Counted from the stretch's first letter, positions 24,379 to 33,462 are shown. The stretch: DNA of 52,472 bases from Zhenpiania hominis (GCF_014333425.1 NZ_JACRYT010000021.1:1-52472), one strand, 5' to 3'. Program-made: numbers and translations. Notes: generated from the sequence alone by a model not told the origin.

Positions 24379-25401
24379 TTGGGATTTACAGAGGAAGTTG
24401 GAATTGATTTGGGAACGGCCAATGTCCTGGTTTATATTAAAGGGCAGGGAATTGTTTTGAACGAGCCGTCCGTGGTCGCCATTGACAAAGAGTCGAAAGA
24501 GATTCTGGCGGTGGGCGAGGAAGCGAGAGAGATGCTGGGAAGGACGCCCGCGAGTATTGTAGCGGTACGACCGCTGAAAGATGGTGTCATATCGGATTAT
24601 GACGTGACAGAGCGCATGCTCAAATACTTTATCCGCAAAGCCTGCGGCAGCAGCAAATTTTTCCGCCCGAAGCTGATGGTATGCGTACCCAGCGGCGTGA
24701 CGGAAGTTGAAAAACGGGCAGTACGGGAAGCGGCCAGCCAGGCGGGAGGAAAGTCTGTGTTCCTCATGGAAGAGCCGGTTGCCGCGGCGATTGGCGCCGG
24801 TCTTGATATTTCCCGGCCGGACGGCATTATGATTATTGATATCGGAGGTGGAACTACGGATGTGGCCGTGATCTCCATGGGAGGAATTGTCACCAGCGCT
24901 TCCGAAAAAGTCGCCGGAGACCGATTTGATGAGTCGATTATCAAATATCTGCGAAAACATCACAATCTGTATATCGGAGAACGTACGGCAGAAGATCTGA
25001 AAATCCGGATCGGGACTGCTTATCCGCGGGAAGAAAGCATTTCTGTGGAATGCAAAGGAAGAGATCTGGTGACCGGACTTCCGAAAACCATTCCCGTCAC
25101 ATCGGAAGAAATTATGGAAGCTCTGGACGAGCCATTGACGATTATCTGCGAATCCGTTCATAATGTGCTGGAGAAAACCCCGCCGGAACTGGCGGCGGAT
25201 ATCAGCGGAGCTGGAATCGTTCTTACCGGAGGCGGCGCTTACCTGTGGGGAATTGACCGAAGAATTCAGGAGCGGACCGGAATCCGGGTAAGGATCGCCG
25301 AAGACGCCAAGTCCTGCGTAGCCATTGGAACCGGCGAAGCGCTGGATAATCTGGATGTAATAAAGAGAAGTCAGATGAACAGAAGGGAGATCTATATTTG
25401 A
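24379..25401 (+). CDS. mbl: Rod-shape actin homologue (MreB/Mbl)
   Basis: 340 residues of bacterial actin. Phosphate 1 is VGIDLGTANVLVYIKGQGI, the connect 1 region is AVRPLKDGVISDYDVTERML, phosphate 2 is IMIIDIGGGTTDVAVISMGGIV, and the adenosine motif is VLTGGGAYLWGIDRRIQERTG. It polymerises under the membrane and guides cell-wall elongation. I label it mbl from its usual proximity to spoIIID in Bacillota; MreB cannot be excluded. The start is TTG after AGAGGAGG. Its stop overlaps the next TTG start. Confidence 0.93.
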   Translation: MGFTEEVGIDLGTANVLVYIKGQGIVLNEPSVVAIDKESKEILAVGEEAREMLGRTPASIVAVRPLKDGVISDYDVTERMLKYFIRKACGSSKFFRPKLMVCVPSGVTEVEKRAVREAASQAGGKSVFLMEEPVAAAIGAGLDISRPDGIMIIDIGGGTTDVAVISMGGIVTSASEKVAGDRFDESIIKYLRKHHNLYIGERTAEDLKIRIGTAYPREESISVECKGRDLVTGLPKTIPVTSEEIMEALDEPLTIICESVHNVLEKTPPELAADISGAGIVLTGGGAYLWGIDRRIQERTGIRVRIAEDAKSCVAIGTGEALDNLDVIKRSQMNRREIYI

Positions 25402-26525
25402 AGCTGGAATTGATTGCGACTGCCACCTTCGGGCTGGAGGCGGTGGTAAAAAGGGAAATACAGGAGTTGGGATACCGGCTCATAAAGACAGAAGACGGAA
25501 AAGTCACATACCTGGGAGATGAAAGGGCGATCGTGCGCAGCAACTTGTGGCTCCGCTGCGCGGATCGGGTCCTGCTGAAAATGGGAGAGTTCACGGCGAA
25601 AACCTTCGAAGAACTTTTTCAGCAGATAAAGGGCATTGCCTGGGAGGAGCTGATCCCTCCGGACGGGAAATTCACGGTGACCGGAAGCTCCGTCAAATCC
25701 ACGCTCCACAGTGTGCCCAGCTGTCAGAGCATTACCAAAAAAGCGATGGTGGAGCGTCTGAGTGAATATTACGGCATTGAGCAGTTTGAGGAAACCGGAG
25801 CCGAGTATACCGTGAAGGTTACACTTTTGAAAGACCGGGTAACGGTTACGGTAGATACCAGCGGAACCGGGCTGCACAAGAGAGGCTACCGGGTATGCGC
25901 GGTAGAAGCGCCGATTAAGGAGACCCTGGCGGCCGCCATGGTACAGCTTTCCTTTTGGAAGGAGGGGCGGCTGCTGGTCGACCCTTGTTGCGGATCGGGA
26001 ACGATTCCCATTGAAGCGGCGCTGATCGGAAGAAAGATTGCTCCCGGACTGAACCGGAGTTTTGCCAGCGAAGGGTGGGAGCTGATTCCAAAGCGGATCT
26101 GGAAAGAAGAACGGCAGAAGGCCTATCAGGAAATCCGTTATGACGCGGATCTTCAGATTTGCGGTTCAGATACCAATGCGCGGGCTATTGAGGCCGCGGC
26201 GGAAAACGCTGCCGAGGCGGGAGTCGACGACTGCATCCGTTTTCAGATCGCGGATGTGGAGGAGCTTGCGCCCGGAAGTGTGACCGACGGCATCATCATC
26301 ACCAATCCGCCCTATGGACAGCGGATCGGCGAGGAAGCGTCCATTGCCCGGATCTATGAGAGTTTCCGCCGCTATATGAAAGAAAATCCCGGCTGGTCGC
26401 TCTTTGTCATCACGACAGAGAAAGAAACCGAGGAACGGATCGGAAGAGAGGCGGATCGGCGCAGAAAGCTTTATAACGGGCGGCTGGAAACCTGTTATTA
26501 TCAATTCCATGGAAAAAGGAAGTAA
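25398..26525 (+). CDS. THUMP-domain class I SAM-dependent RNA methyltransferase
   Basis: 375 residues. The N-terminal ferredoxin-like and THUMP region (ATATFGLEAVVKREIQELGY, ARIVRSNLWLRCADRV-like) binds RNA. The Rossmann domain has motif I LLVDPCCGSGTIPIEAALIG (around 194-213), GSDTNARAIEAAAENA, and the catalytic motif ITNPPYGQRIGE. This is the RlmL N-terminal/YpsC group that makes N2-methylguanine in 23S rRNA. The start is TTG, overlapping the mbl stop by 4 bp, so it is co-transcribed with mbl. The alternative exact target is uncertain. Confidence 0.92.
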   Translation: MKLELIATATFGLEAVVKREIQELGYRLIKTEDGKVTYLGDERAIVRSNLWLRCADRVLLKMGEFTAKTFEELFQQIKGIAWEELIPPDGKFTVTGSSVKSTLHSVPSCQSITKKAMVERLSEYYGIEQFEETGAEYTVKVTLLKDRVTVTVDTSGTGLHKRGYRVCAVEAPIKETLAAAMVQLSFWKEGRLLVDPCCGSGTIPIEAALIGRKIAPGLNRSFASEGWELIPKRIWKEERQKAYQEIRYDADLQICGSDTNARAIEAAAENAAEAGVDDCIRFQIADVEELAPGSVTDGIIITNPPYGQRIGEEASIARIYESFRRYMKENPGWSLFVITTEKETEERIGREADRRRKLYNGRLETCYYQFHGKRK

Positions 26526-26530
26526 AAGAG

Positions 26531-28021
26531 ATGAACCTGAAGATCGATCGGGCTTTAAAAACGCCGGTATACATACAGATCCGCTCTCAGCTGAAGGAGC
26601 AGATCCTCAGCGGAAGGCTCTCGGACGGTTACGCGCTTCCTTCCGAGAGGACTCTGGCAAAGGATCTGGGCGTTCATCGAAATACAGTGGTGCGGGCATA
26701 CAATGAGCTGAAGGCTGACGGTCTGCTTTCTTCTTACCAGGGCGTCGGCTATCGGGTTGCCTGCAGGCAGGAGACAGGGAGAAACGGCCAGAGAAAAAAA
26801 GCGGTTAACTGGCAGGGACTTATTAAAAAAGAGTATCGGGAACTGCAGAGCGCGTTTGAAGATTATGTTTCAAAACCCCAGACCGAAAGCCGCGTTTCTT
26901 TTGCCGCGGGAATGGCCGCCGGTGAGGTATACAGTGCAAAGGAGATTGCGGACTGCCTTGCGCGGATTATCAGCGCGGGGGATCGGCCCTCCTATTTTTA
27001 TACTCCCTATCAGGGTGACCCGGCGCTCCGTCAGGAAATCGCGGGTTTTATGCGGACGAAAGGCATTTTGGCAAATCCGGGGCAGATTCAGATTTTTTCG
27101 GAAAACAACCAGGCTCTGGACTTTTTAGTGACAATTTTGCTGTCGCCGGGAGACAAGGTGTTTACCGAGGAAAGCAATTCGCCGGATGTTTACCGGGCGA
27201 TCGAACTGGCGGGCGGCAAAGTTATCCCCATTCCCATGGATGAGGAGGGAATGATCTGTGAAAATCTGGGACCCCTTATTGAGACGCACAAGCCCAGATT
27301 TATTTATGTCAACAGCAGCTATCACAATCCTACCGGAATCGGCATGTCCATGGAGCGGAAGAAACGGCTTCTGGAGCTTTCCTACCAGTACCGGGTTCCT
27401 CTAATTGAAGAGGATGAAGCTTCGGAACTATTTTTTGAGGGAGATCGGATTCCGTCTCTGAAGTCCATGGATCCGGGAGAAAACGTGATTTATATGTATT
27501 CCTTCTCTCTGACCATGGTTCCGGGCGTGGGTATTTCCTTTCTGATCGCTCCCAGAGAAATCATAAAGAGTCTGAGCAATCTGGTTTCTGTCCGGCTGGT
27601 GACCCTGGAGTGGATGCCCCAGCACCTGGCCTGCCAGTTCCTGAAAGAGGGGACGTATGTGCGCAAGCTGGAGGACTTTCGCCGTATTTATAAGGAAAAA
27701 AGGGATCGCATGTGCCGGTGTCTGCAGGAGATCTCCGGATCGGTTCCCCTGTCCTTCCGAAAACCGCGGGGAGGGGTCTATCTGTGGGTGCGGCTCCCTT
27801 CCGCGGTTGATATTTCCCGGCTTCGAAAAGAAGCGGAAAAGCAGGGCGTGTCCTTTCTTACGGGGGAACTGTTCTTTCCGGATCAGAATCCGCGGGGAAA
27901 CTACATAAGACTCAACTATTCCTACGCGTCGGAGCGGCAGATTGAAAAGGGAATGGGCATTTTAAAAGAATGTATGCAGAAGATTCAGAAAGAATCGGAT
28001 TTATTTGATAAACCCCTGTAA
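26531..28021 (+). CDS. MocR-type GntR/aminotransferase regulator with degenerate PLP site
   Basis: 496 residues. A GntR winged helix occupies residues 1-80 (YIQIRSQLKEQILSGRL, ALPSERTLAKDLGVHRNTVVRAYNEL). It is linked to a fold-type I aminotransferase domain with FSENNQALDFLVTILLSPGD, YVNSSYHNPTGIGMS, LIEEDEASELFFEG, and the distal Arg in YIRLNYSYAS. In relatives the Schiff-base Lys lies in a FSKT motif; here it is FSLT with Leu at residue 327. The Tyr of the EDDY motif is also replaced (EEDE). PLP binding by an internal aldimine therefore seems impossible. It sits just upstream of arcBAC, with repeats between, and is a plausible regulator of that operon. Confidence 0.88.
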   Translation: MNLKIDRALKTPVYIQIRSQLKEQILSGRLSDGYALPSERTLAKDLGVHRNTVVRAYNELKADGLLSSYQGVGYRVACRQETGRNGQRKKAVNWQGLIKKEYRELQSAFEDYVSKPQTESRVSFAAGMAAGEVYSAKEIADCLARIISAGDRPSYFYTPYQGDPALRQEIAGFMRTKGILANPGQIQIFSENNQALDFLVTILLSPGDKVFTEESNSPDVYRAIELAGGKVIPIPMDEEGMICENLGPLIETHKPRFIYVNSSYHNPTGIGMSMERKKRLLELSYQYRVPLIEEDEASELFFEGDRIPSLKSMDPGENVIYMYSFSLTMVPGVGISFLIAPREIIKSLSNLVSVRLVTLEWMPQHLACQFLKEGTYVRKLEDFRRIYKEKRDRMCRCLQEISGSVPLSFRKPRGGVYLWVRLPSAVDISRLRKEAEKQGVSFLTGELFFPDQNPRGNYIRLNYSYASERQIEKGMGILKECMQKIQKESDLFDKPL

Positions 28022-28070
28022 AACAGAGAGCTGGTACATTGATAAAACTATATACTGGTACTTTCTGTTT
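28021..28070 (+). promoter_or_regulatory. Candidate operator between the MocR-type gene and arcB
   Basis: CTGGTAC occurs at 28031-28037 and 28055-28061 in direct orientation, 24 bp apart. These are enclosed by an imperfect inverted repeat, AAACAGAGAG (28021-28030) with CTTTCTGTTT (28061-28070), 9 of 10 matching. MocR-type regulators such as GabR bind direct repeats (ATACCA); the complement here is GTACCA. A TATTAT at 28085-28090 is a possible -10. Confidence 0.45.
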
Positions 28071-28153
28071 CAGGATAAATATAGTATTATTTTGTTAAAG
28101 ACAGGCAAAATAATTCTGAGAATAATTTTATGAATGAAAAGGAGATTAGACAA

Positions 28154-29149
28154 ATGGCAGTAAATTTAAAGGGTAGAAGTTTTTTAACACTGATGGATTT
28201 TACACCGGAAGAAATCCGTTACATGCTGGATCTGGCCCACGACCTGAAATCAAAGAAACGGGCGGGGATCAACAACCAGATCCTGAAAGGCAAGAATGTA
28301 GTTCTTCTTTTTGAAAAAACCTCCACGAGGACAAGATGTGCCTTTGAAGTTGCCTGCATGGACGAAGGCGCCGGCGTAACGTTCCTCGATTCGGGAAGTT
28401 CTCAGATGGGAAAGAAAGAATCCCTGGAAGATACGGCCAAGGTTCTGGGACGTTTTTATGACGGCATTGAGTACAGAGGATACGAACAGTCAGTTGTAGA
28501 AGATCTTGCCAAATATGCCGGCGTTCCGGTGTGGAACGGACTGACGGACGTTGACCACCCGACACAGATTCTGGCGGACCTGATGACGATCGAAGAACAT
28601 ATCGCAAAACCGCTGAATCGGGTGAAAGTGGTATTCTGCGGAGATATTCGAAACAATATGAGCTACGCGTGGATGTACGGCTGCGCGAAAATGGGAATGC
28701 ATTATGTAGCCTACGGTCCGGATGTGCTGGCGAAAGAACTGGATCAGGATGTGCTGGCAAGGGTACAGGAAGTCGCGAAGGAAACCGGAGCGGTAATCGA
28801 AGTTTCCAGCGATCCGGCATCCTTAAAGGGGGCGGATGTTCTGTATTCCGACGTATGGGCTTCCATGGGAGAAGAAGCCGAAATTCCGGAACGTGTTAAG
28901 TTGCTGACCCCATTCCGCATTGATATGGACATGATCAAAGCTACGGAAAACCCGGAAGTGATTTTCCTGCATTGCCTGCCGTCTTTCCATGATTTTGAAA
29001 CCAAGATGGCCAGGGAGCAGAAAGAAGCAGGTTACGATATCCGCGAGGTCACCGACGAAGTATTCCGCAGCAAACACTCCAAAGTCTTTGATGAGGCAGA
29101 AAACAGAATGCACACAATTAAGGCTGTTATTGTAGCGACAATTGGTTAG
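28154..29149 (+). CDS. arcB: Ornithine carbamoyltransferase, catabolic type
   Basis: 331 residues. The carbamoyl-phosphate site is [15 protein letters not shown] (S-T-R-T-R near 56-60). [15 protein letters not shown] and [14 protein letters not shown] are conserved, and HCLPSFHD carries the ornithine-loop Cys. In the arginine deiminase route it splits citrulline with phosphate into ornithine and carbamoyl phosphate; the same fold also works anabolically (ArgF), so the catabolic label comes from the neighbours. ATG 28154 has AAGGAG upstream; an ATG at 28130 has no site. First gene of arcB-arcA-arcC. Confidence 0.95.
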   Translation: MAVNLKGRSFLTLMDFTPEEIRYMLDLAHDLKSKKRAGINNQILKGKNVVLLFEKTSTRTRCAFEVACMDEGAGVTFLDSGSSQMGKKESLEDTAKVLGRFYDGIEYRGYEQSVVEDLAKYAGVPVWNGLTDVDHPTQILADLMTIEEHIAKPLNRVKVVFCGDIRNNMSYAWMYGCAKMGMHYVAYGPDVLAKELDQDVLARVQEVAKETGAVIEVSSDPASLKGADVLYSDVWASMGEEAEIPERVKLLTPFRIDMDMIKATENPEVIFLHCLPSFHDFETKMAREQKEAGYDIREVTDEVFRSKHSKVFDEAENRMHTIKAVIVATIG

Positions 29150-29181
29150 ACTAGTAAGAGGAAACTGAGAGGAGGGTGTTT

Positions 29182-30402
29182 ATGAAACCCGGAATTAACA
29201 ATTACTCTGAAATAGGAAAACTGAATAAAGTATTGCTGCACAGATTGGGAAATGAGATTGAGGGGCTGGTGCCCGATAATTTTGAACGGCTGCTGTTTGA
29301 TGATATCCCCTATCTGAAAATTGCCCAGCAGGAACACGACCGGTTCGCGGAACTTCTGCGTGAAAACGGTGTGGAAGTTATCTACTATGCCGATGAAACA
29401 GCCAAAGCTCTGAGCACAGATGAGATCCGAAAAGCGTTTGTCGATGACTTTGTAGCGGATAGCGGAATTTATTCGGAAGAAGCGCAGGAAGCGGTAAGAG
29501 ATTATCTCCTTTCCATGCCATCCAAAAAGCTGGTGGAAAAGGTGATTGCCGGAATCAAAAAAGACGAAGTAGCAGTAAAAAATAAAGGCTCTCTGGCAAG
29601 CTATATCGCTTCCGGATATCCGTATTATACAGATCCGATGCCGAACCTATATTTCACAAGAGACCCGGGAGCTTGTGTGGGGAACGGATTAAACGTTCAT
29701 CATATGAGTACCGTGGCAAGGCGCAGAGAAGCCCTGCTGCTGCGTTATATGTATCGTTATAATAAAGATTTCGCGCCGGAGGGAACGCGTCTCTGGTATG
29801 ACTATGACCAGGAATATTCCATTGAAGGCGGCGATGTTCTGGTTCTGTCCAAGGACATTGTGGCAATCGGTCTCAGCCAGAGAACCACAGCAGGAGGAAT
29901 TGAGCGGTTCGCGGAAAATATTCTGAAGGAATCTTCTTTTCAGAAGATCCTGGTGTTTGACATTCCAAAGAGCAGAGCCTTTATGCATCTGGACACGGTT
30001 TTTACTATGGTGGATTATGACAAATTTACCATCCATCCGGAAATTGAAGGACCGCTGCAGATTTATGAAATTACACTGAGCGGAGATGGAAAGGCGCACT
30101 TTGAAAGTATTCAAGGAGAGCTGGAGGATATCCTCAGCAGTGAATTGAAGCTTCCCGCTGTAGAGCTGATTCGCTGTGGAGGAGACGATCCCATGGCTGC
30201 TCAGAGGGAGCAGTGGAACGATGGATCCAATACTTTGGCGATTGCGCCTGCCACTGTTATCACTTACGAGAGAAACTATGTAACCAACGATCTTCTGGAG
30301 AAAAAAGGTATCAAGGTTATCACGATGCCCAGCTCGGAGCTTTCCAGAGGAAGAGGCGGCCCCAGATGTATGAGCTGCCCGGTCAACAGAGACGATCTGT
30401 AA
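29182..30402 (+). CDS. arcA: Arginine deiminase
   Basis: 406 residues, normal for ADI. It starts INNYSEIGKLNKVLLHRLGNEI. It has MPNLYFTRDPGACVGNGLNV, SIEGGDVLVLSKDIVAIGLSQRT, the His motif MHLDTVFTMVDYD, and the C-terminal active-site Cys in RGRGGPRCMSCPVNRDDL (C396). It hydrolyses arginine to citrulline and ammonia, the first step of the ATP-yielding pathway and an acid-tolerance mechanism. ATG 29182 follows GAGAGGAGGG. It lies 32 bp after arcB. Confidence 0.97.
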   Translation: MKPGINNYSEIGKLNKVLLHRLGNEIEGLVPDNFERLLFDDIPYLKIAQQEHDRFAELLRENGVEVIYYADETAKALSTDEIRKAFVDDFVADSGIYSEEAQEAVRDYLLSMPSKKLVEKVIAGIKKDEVAVKNKGSLASYIASGYPYYTDPMPNLYFTRDPGACVGNGLNVHHMSTVARRREALLLRYMYRYNKDFAPEGTRLWYDYDQEYSIEGGDVLVLSKDIVAIGLSQRTTAGGIERFAENILKESSFQKILVFDIPKSRAFMHLDTVFTMVDYDKFTIHPEIEGPLQIYEITLSGDGKAHFESIQGELEDILSSELKLPAVELIRCGGDDPMAAQREQWNDGSNTLAIAPATVITYERNYVTNDLLEKKGIKVITMPSSELSRGRGGPRCMSCPVNRDDL

Positions 30403-30426
30403 CAGTATGAAACGAGGAGGACAACG

Positions 30427-31371
30427 ATGAGTGAAAAAATCGTAATTGCCCTGGGCGGAAACGCGCTGCAGTCCGGAAAAGGAGAGCCTACTGCGGAGGC
30501 GCAGCTTGCCGTTGTGCGCAAAACCTGCGAACACATTGCGGAAATCAGCGGCAGCGGTTATGAGATTGCGGTCGTTCACGGCAACGGACCCCAGGTAGGC
30601 CGCATTGTCATGGCCTCCGAAGCGGCGAAGGACGTGACCCCGCCTATGCCTTTTGACGTCTGCGGCGCCATGTCTCAGGGATATATCGGCTACCATATCC
30701 AGCAGTGTCTGAAGTATGCCCTTAATAAGACGAACCGCAACATTCCAGTGGTGACGGTAGCTACCCAGATGATTGTGGAGGCAAACGATCCGGCCTTTAA
30801 AAATCCTACCAAACCTATCGGTCCCTTTTATTCAGAGGCTGAGGCAAAGCAGCTGGAAAAAGAGAAGGGCTATATCATGCGGGAGGATTCCGGACGCGGC
30901 TACCGGAGAGTGGTAGCGTCCCCGCTGCCGCGGAAAATCGTGGAGATCGACGCGGTCAAAGAACTGTGGGATCACGCCATTGTCATTACCTGCGGAGGCG
31001 GCGGAATTCCGGTCATTGAAAAGCCCAATGGAACCCTGGAAGGAACCGCGGCAGTCATTGACAAGGATTTTGCCGCGGAGTTGTTAGCCGAACAGGTGGA
31101 CGCGGACATCCTCATGATCCTGACGGAAGTGGAAAAAGTCGCCCTTAACTTCAACAAGCCGAACCAGCAGGAACTGGATCACATTTCCCTGGCCGAAGCG
31201 GCGGAATATGTAGAAGAAGGCCATTTCCCGCCGGGAAGTATGCTCCCGAAAGTGGAAGCGGCTATGAAATTCGTCCGCGCCTTCCCGCAGAAACGGGCAA
31301 TTATCACATCCCTGGACAAGGCCGTGGAAGCCCTGGAGGGAAAAACAGGAACCGTCCTGACCTTTAATTAA
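30427..31371 (+). CDS. arcC: Carbamate kinase
   Basis: 314 residues. Conserved segments are IVIALGGNALQ, VHGNGPQVGRIV, DVCGAMSQGYIGYHIQQ, the C-terminal ITCGGGGIPVIE and AVIDKDFAAELLAEQVDADILMILTEVEKVALNF. It uses carbamoyl phosphate to make ATP, carbamate going to CO2 and ammonia, so arcB-arcA-arcC gives one ATP per arginine. No arginine/ornithine antiporter (ArcD) is in this window. ATG after GAGGAGG, 24 bp behind arcA; a terminator follows. Confidence 0.97.
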   Translation: MSEKIVIALGGNALQSGKGEPTAEAQLAVVRKTCEHIAEISGSGYEIAVVHGNGPQVGRIVMASEAAKDVTPPMPFDVCGAMSQGYIGYHIQQCLKYALNKTNRNIPVVTVATQMIVEANDPAFKNPTKPIGPFYSEAEAKQLEKEKGYIMREDSGRGYRRVVASPLPRKIVEIDAVKELWDHAIVITCGGGGIPVIEKPNGTLEGTAAVIDKDFAAELLAEQVDADILMILTEVEKVALNFNKPNQQELDHISLAEAAEYVEEGHFPPGSMLPKVEAAMKFVRAFPQKRAIITSLDKAVEALEGKTGTVLTFN

Positions 31372-31406
31372 AGGCGCAGGCAGGAAAATACACGATTGTC
31401 TAAAAC

Positions 31407-31443
31407 GCCCCGCAAAGGCTGAAACGCCCGCGCGGGGCTTTTT
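31407..31443 (+). terminator. Terminator of the arc operon
   Basis: GCCCCGC (31407-31413) pairs with GCGGGGC (31432-31438), followed by five T residues. Confidence 0.85.
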
Positions 31444-31466
31444 GTTTGAGGGTGAAGGATTATATT

Positions 31467-31494
31467 TTGCAACATTTACGTCTGATCTGCGTTA
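31467..31494 (+). promoter_or_regulatory. ECF-type promoter of the sigma factor gene
   Basis: TTGCAACATTT from 31467 and CGTTA at 31490-31494. The AAC-containing -35 and CGT-containing -10 are the general pattern of ECF promoters. The same TTGCAAC-N16-CGTT element occurs at two other genes of this island with identical spacing, so this one is probably autoregulatory. Confidence 0.72.
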
Positions 31495-31588
31495 GTAAAT
31501 AGAGAATTGTAGATGGCTGCGATTCTCTATTTACAACTCTGGTAGTGTGCATTAAAATTATAAATACACATTATTAGGATATTAGAAA

Positions 31589-32137
31589 ATGAATAGAAAT
31601 AAAAAGCATACAAACGAAAAACAAATTAAGGAAATATTTGAAGCGACCGTGATCCCACTATATGGAGACGTATATAAATATCTGCTTCATCTTGGCTGTG
31701 ACTGCCATCTGGCTGAAAATATATCGCAAATAACAATGGAAAAAGCGTGGATTAACAGAGAAAAACTGATTTCTGTTGATTATAAAAAACAGTGGATGTT
31801 TCGGGTGGCTTATAACGAATATATTACGTTTTTAAGATGTGTATCAAAAGAGTATTTATATACAAATAATGACAAACTATTGGATGAAGATAAATCCGCA
31901 AAACTTACGGAAGACGCACTTGAAATCTTGATTAAAAATGAAGATTTAAAGCGATTGAGGAAGGCGTTGGATTTGTTGGATACGAAGTATTCCGTTCCCA
32001 TTCGTTTGCGGTATTTTGGAGGAAAAAGCCACCAGGAAATTGCAGAAATTTTGAATCTGAATTACAGCACAACACGTTCTATTATTGCACGCGGATTAAG
32101 TAAGTTAAAAACAATTTTTCTGGAAATGGATAGGTAG
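31589..32137 (+). CDS. ECF-type RNA polymerase sigma factor
   Basis: 182 residues. The region 2-like part is PLYGDVYKYLLHLGCDCHLAENISQITMEKAW, with RVAYNEYITFLRC. Region 4 has LDLLDTKYSVPIRLRYFGGKSHQEIAEILNLNYSTTRSIIARGLSKLK, a clear sigma-70 region 4 helix-turn-helix. It would direct transcription in response to an extracytoplasmic signal. It is followed 9 bp later by a membrane protein whose layout fits its anti-sigma factor. The gene and the next several are visibly A+T-richer than the surrounding genome (frequent AAA, ATT, GAA codons), suggesting horizontal acquisition. Confidence 0.9.
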   Translation: MNRNKKHTNEKQIKEIFEATVIPLYGDVYKYLLHLGCDCHLAENISQITMEKAWINREKLISVDYKKQWMFRVAYNEYITFLRCVSKEYLYTNNDKLLDEDKSAKLTEDALEILIKNEDLKRLRKALDLLDTKYSVPIRLRYFGGKSHQEIAEILNLNYSTTRSIIARGLSKLKTIFLEMDR

Positions 32138-32146
32138 GGGATTGCG

Positions 32147-32863
32147 ATGGACGAGAAACAATGGACAACACAGGAAAAACGATTCTACGAACAATTTCAA
32201 AAAATGTATGAGGAAGACAATTGTAAGGTACCCGAACTTGATCGAAGCTTTCTGCAAAAGGATGTGATAGTATCGTTGCCAAGACGAACCTATAAAAAAG
32301 CGTTTCGAGTTGCGGCAATTCTTATGATTATTATCTTAAGTTCGTCCGCAACAGCTCTCTTCATAGGAAATGGATATGTGGATGCGATCAAAGATCATAT
32401 TCAGAAACGAATGTTTACCTGGAATTCCGGTGTCATTGTTACAGAAACTGAAGACTCCTCTGAAATAGAGGAGACCTGGGAAATTACAGATCCGGATTTG
32501 CTGCCAGAACTCCAGCAGGTGATCACCGATCTGAAACAACCGGACTATATTCCAAAGGGGTATCAATTTCAAAAGATAGTGGTAGAACAAACAACTGATC
32601 ATTATTATACAGTTACGTATCATTATGAACGCAAGAGAAAAGAGCTTTTAATTGTACAGATCCCAATTGACAGTAACGCAGACGCGATGGGAGCAGGTGA
32701 TGGAGAAACGATTAAATTATCGGACAGAACGATTTCCATGTGGGAAGATGTGATTACGGATACGAAGGGATGTACCGTATTTTTCAGCCATAGTGCAGTT
32801 CAAATATCAGCTACAGGAATAAAAGATTTGGATCTGCAGAAGATTGCTGAAAATTTAGAATAA
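32147..32863 (+). CDS. Membrane anti-sigma factor, DUF4367-type
   Basis: 238 residues. A cytoplasmic part of about 58 residues (EKRFYEQFQKMYEEDNCKV) precedes a single membrane helix (AFRVAAILMIIILSSSATALFI). The extracytoplasmic domain ends with DYIPKGYQFQKIVV, VTYHYERKRKELLIVQIP, ISMWEDVITDTKGCTVFFSHSAVQISATG, which is the DUF4367 pattern often found in anti-sigma partners of ECF factors. It presumably holds the preceding sigma factor at the membrane until a signal is sensed outside. It starts 9 bp after the sigma gene; a bidirectional terminator follows. Confidence 0.85.
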   Translation: MDEKQWTTQEKRFYEQFQKMYEEDNCKVPELDRSFLQKDVIVSLPRRTYKKAFRVAAILMIIILSSSATALFIGNGYVDAIKDHIQKRMFTWNSGVIVTETEDSSEIEETWEITDPDLLPELQQVITDLKQPDYIPKGYQFQKIVVEQTTDHYYTVTYHYERKRKELLIVQIPIDSNADAMGAGDGETIKLSDRTISMWEDVITDTKGCTVFFSHSAVQISATGIKDLDLQKIAENLE

Positions 32864-32873
32864 AACATAAGAG

Positions 32874-32920
32874 AAGTACGGAAGGATTGTGCAACAGGCA
32901 AAATGCTTTCCGTACTTTTT
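32874..32920. terminator. Bidirectional terminator between anti-sigma gene and the minus-strand secreted protein gene
   Basis: AAGTACGGAAGG (32874-32885) with CTTTCCGTACTT (32906-32917), 11 of 12 paired plus one wobble, then T residues; the minus strand has the matching A/T arrangement. Confidence 0.8.
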
Positions 32921-32927
32921 CCATTAT

Positions 32928-33395
32928 TTAAGACAGTTTCTTATAGAATGTAGATGTTACCGTATTCCCATTAATCGTTTCTACGACTGTAGCCTTTACT
33001 CGATATTTTTTTGCCGTTGAAATTTTAAATGAAAATGATTTGGTTAACGTTTTTTTATTTGTTACTTTTGCGGTGACAGATGCAGTTGAAGCATTTTTAT
33101 AAGTCGAGGTTCCATTTTTTTTCACTTGAAGTCGTATCGTCGCTTTCATAGAAGATGGAGTGGTTGATGAAATGACCTGTAGCGTGCCAACCCCCAACGA
33201 ATCAGAACGCCGATTAAAAGATAATGTGCCAGCAGTAATTTTTTGTGGATTTACGGTAATCCTGGTATCAGTTTCTATAGTATCACAAGATTGTTCTGTT
33301 TTGATGGAAGGCTGCTCTTTCGCAAAAGCTGGTACTGCTGGCTGTATAACCAAAACAGCGATTGCCAAAGACACAGATAGTAGTTGCTTTTTCAT
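32928..33395 (-). CDS. Secreted 155-residue protein in the ECF regulon
   Basis: A signal peptide (MKKQLLSVSLAIAVLVIQ, cleavage after AFA) is followed by a small Ser/Thr/Lys-rich, beta-pattern domain of about 130 residues (AGTLSFNRRSDSLGVGTLQV, then STYKNASTASVTAKV and KKYRVKATVVETINGN). The alternating hydrophobic pattern suggests an immunoglobulin-like sandwich. I do not recognise a characterised family; it may belong to a DUF of secreted clostridial proteins. ATG 33395 has AGGAGG upstream. Its minus-strand promoter (33449-33422) carries the same ECF element as the sigma gene, so it is a likely regulon member. Confidence 0.75.
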   Translation of the reverse strand: MKKQLLSVSLAIAVLVIQPAVPAFAKEQPSIKTEQSCDTIETDTRITVNPQKITAGTLSFNRRSDSLGVGTLQVISSTTPSSMKATIRLQVKKNGTSTYKNASTASVTAKVTNKKTLTKSFSFKISTAKKYRVKATVVETINGNTVTSTFYKKLS

Positions 33396-33421
33396 TGTAT
33401 AAATCCTCCTTTGTATTTGAT

Positions 33422-33449
33422 CAACGATAAAAAAACTATTTTGTTGCAA
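33422..33449 (-). promoter_or_regulatory. ECF-type promoter of the minus-strand secreted protein gene
   Basis: On the minus strand, TTGCAAC starts at 33449 and CGTTG at 33426, a 16-bp gap identical to the other two sites. It lies 27 bp before the start codon, inside the divergent intergenic region. Confidence 0.65.
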
Positions 33450-33462
33450 AAAATTCGATTAT

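Noticed and set aside
29689..30696. 335-codon minus-strand ORF over arcA and arcC
   Set aside because: Spans two well-recognised genes on the other strand; codon-shadow artefact.
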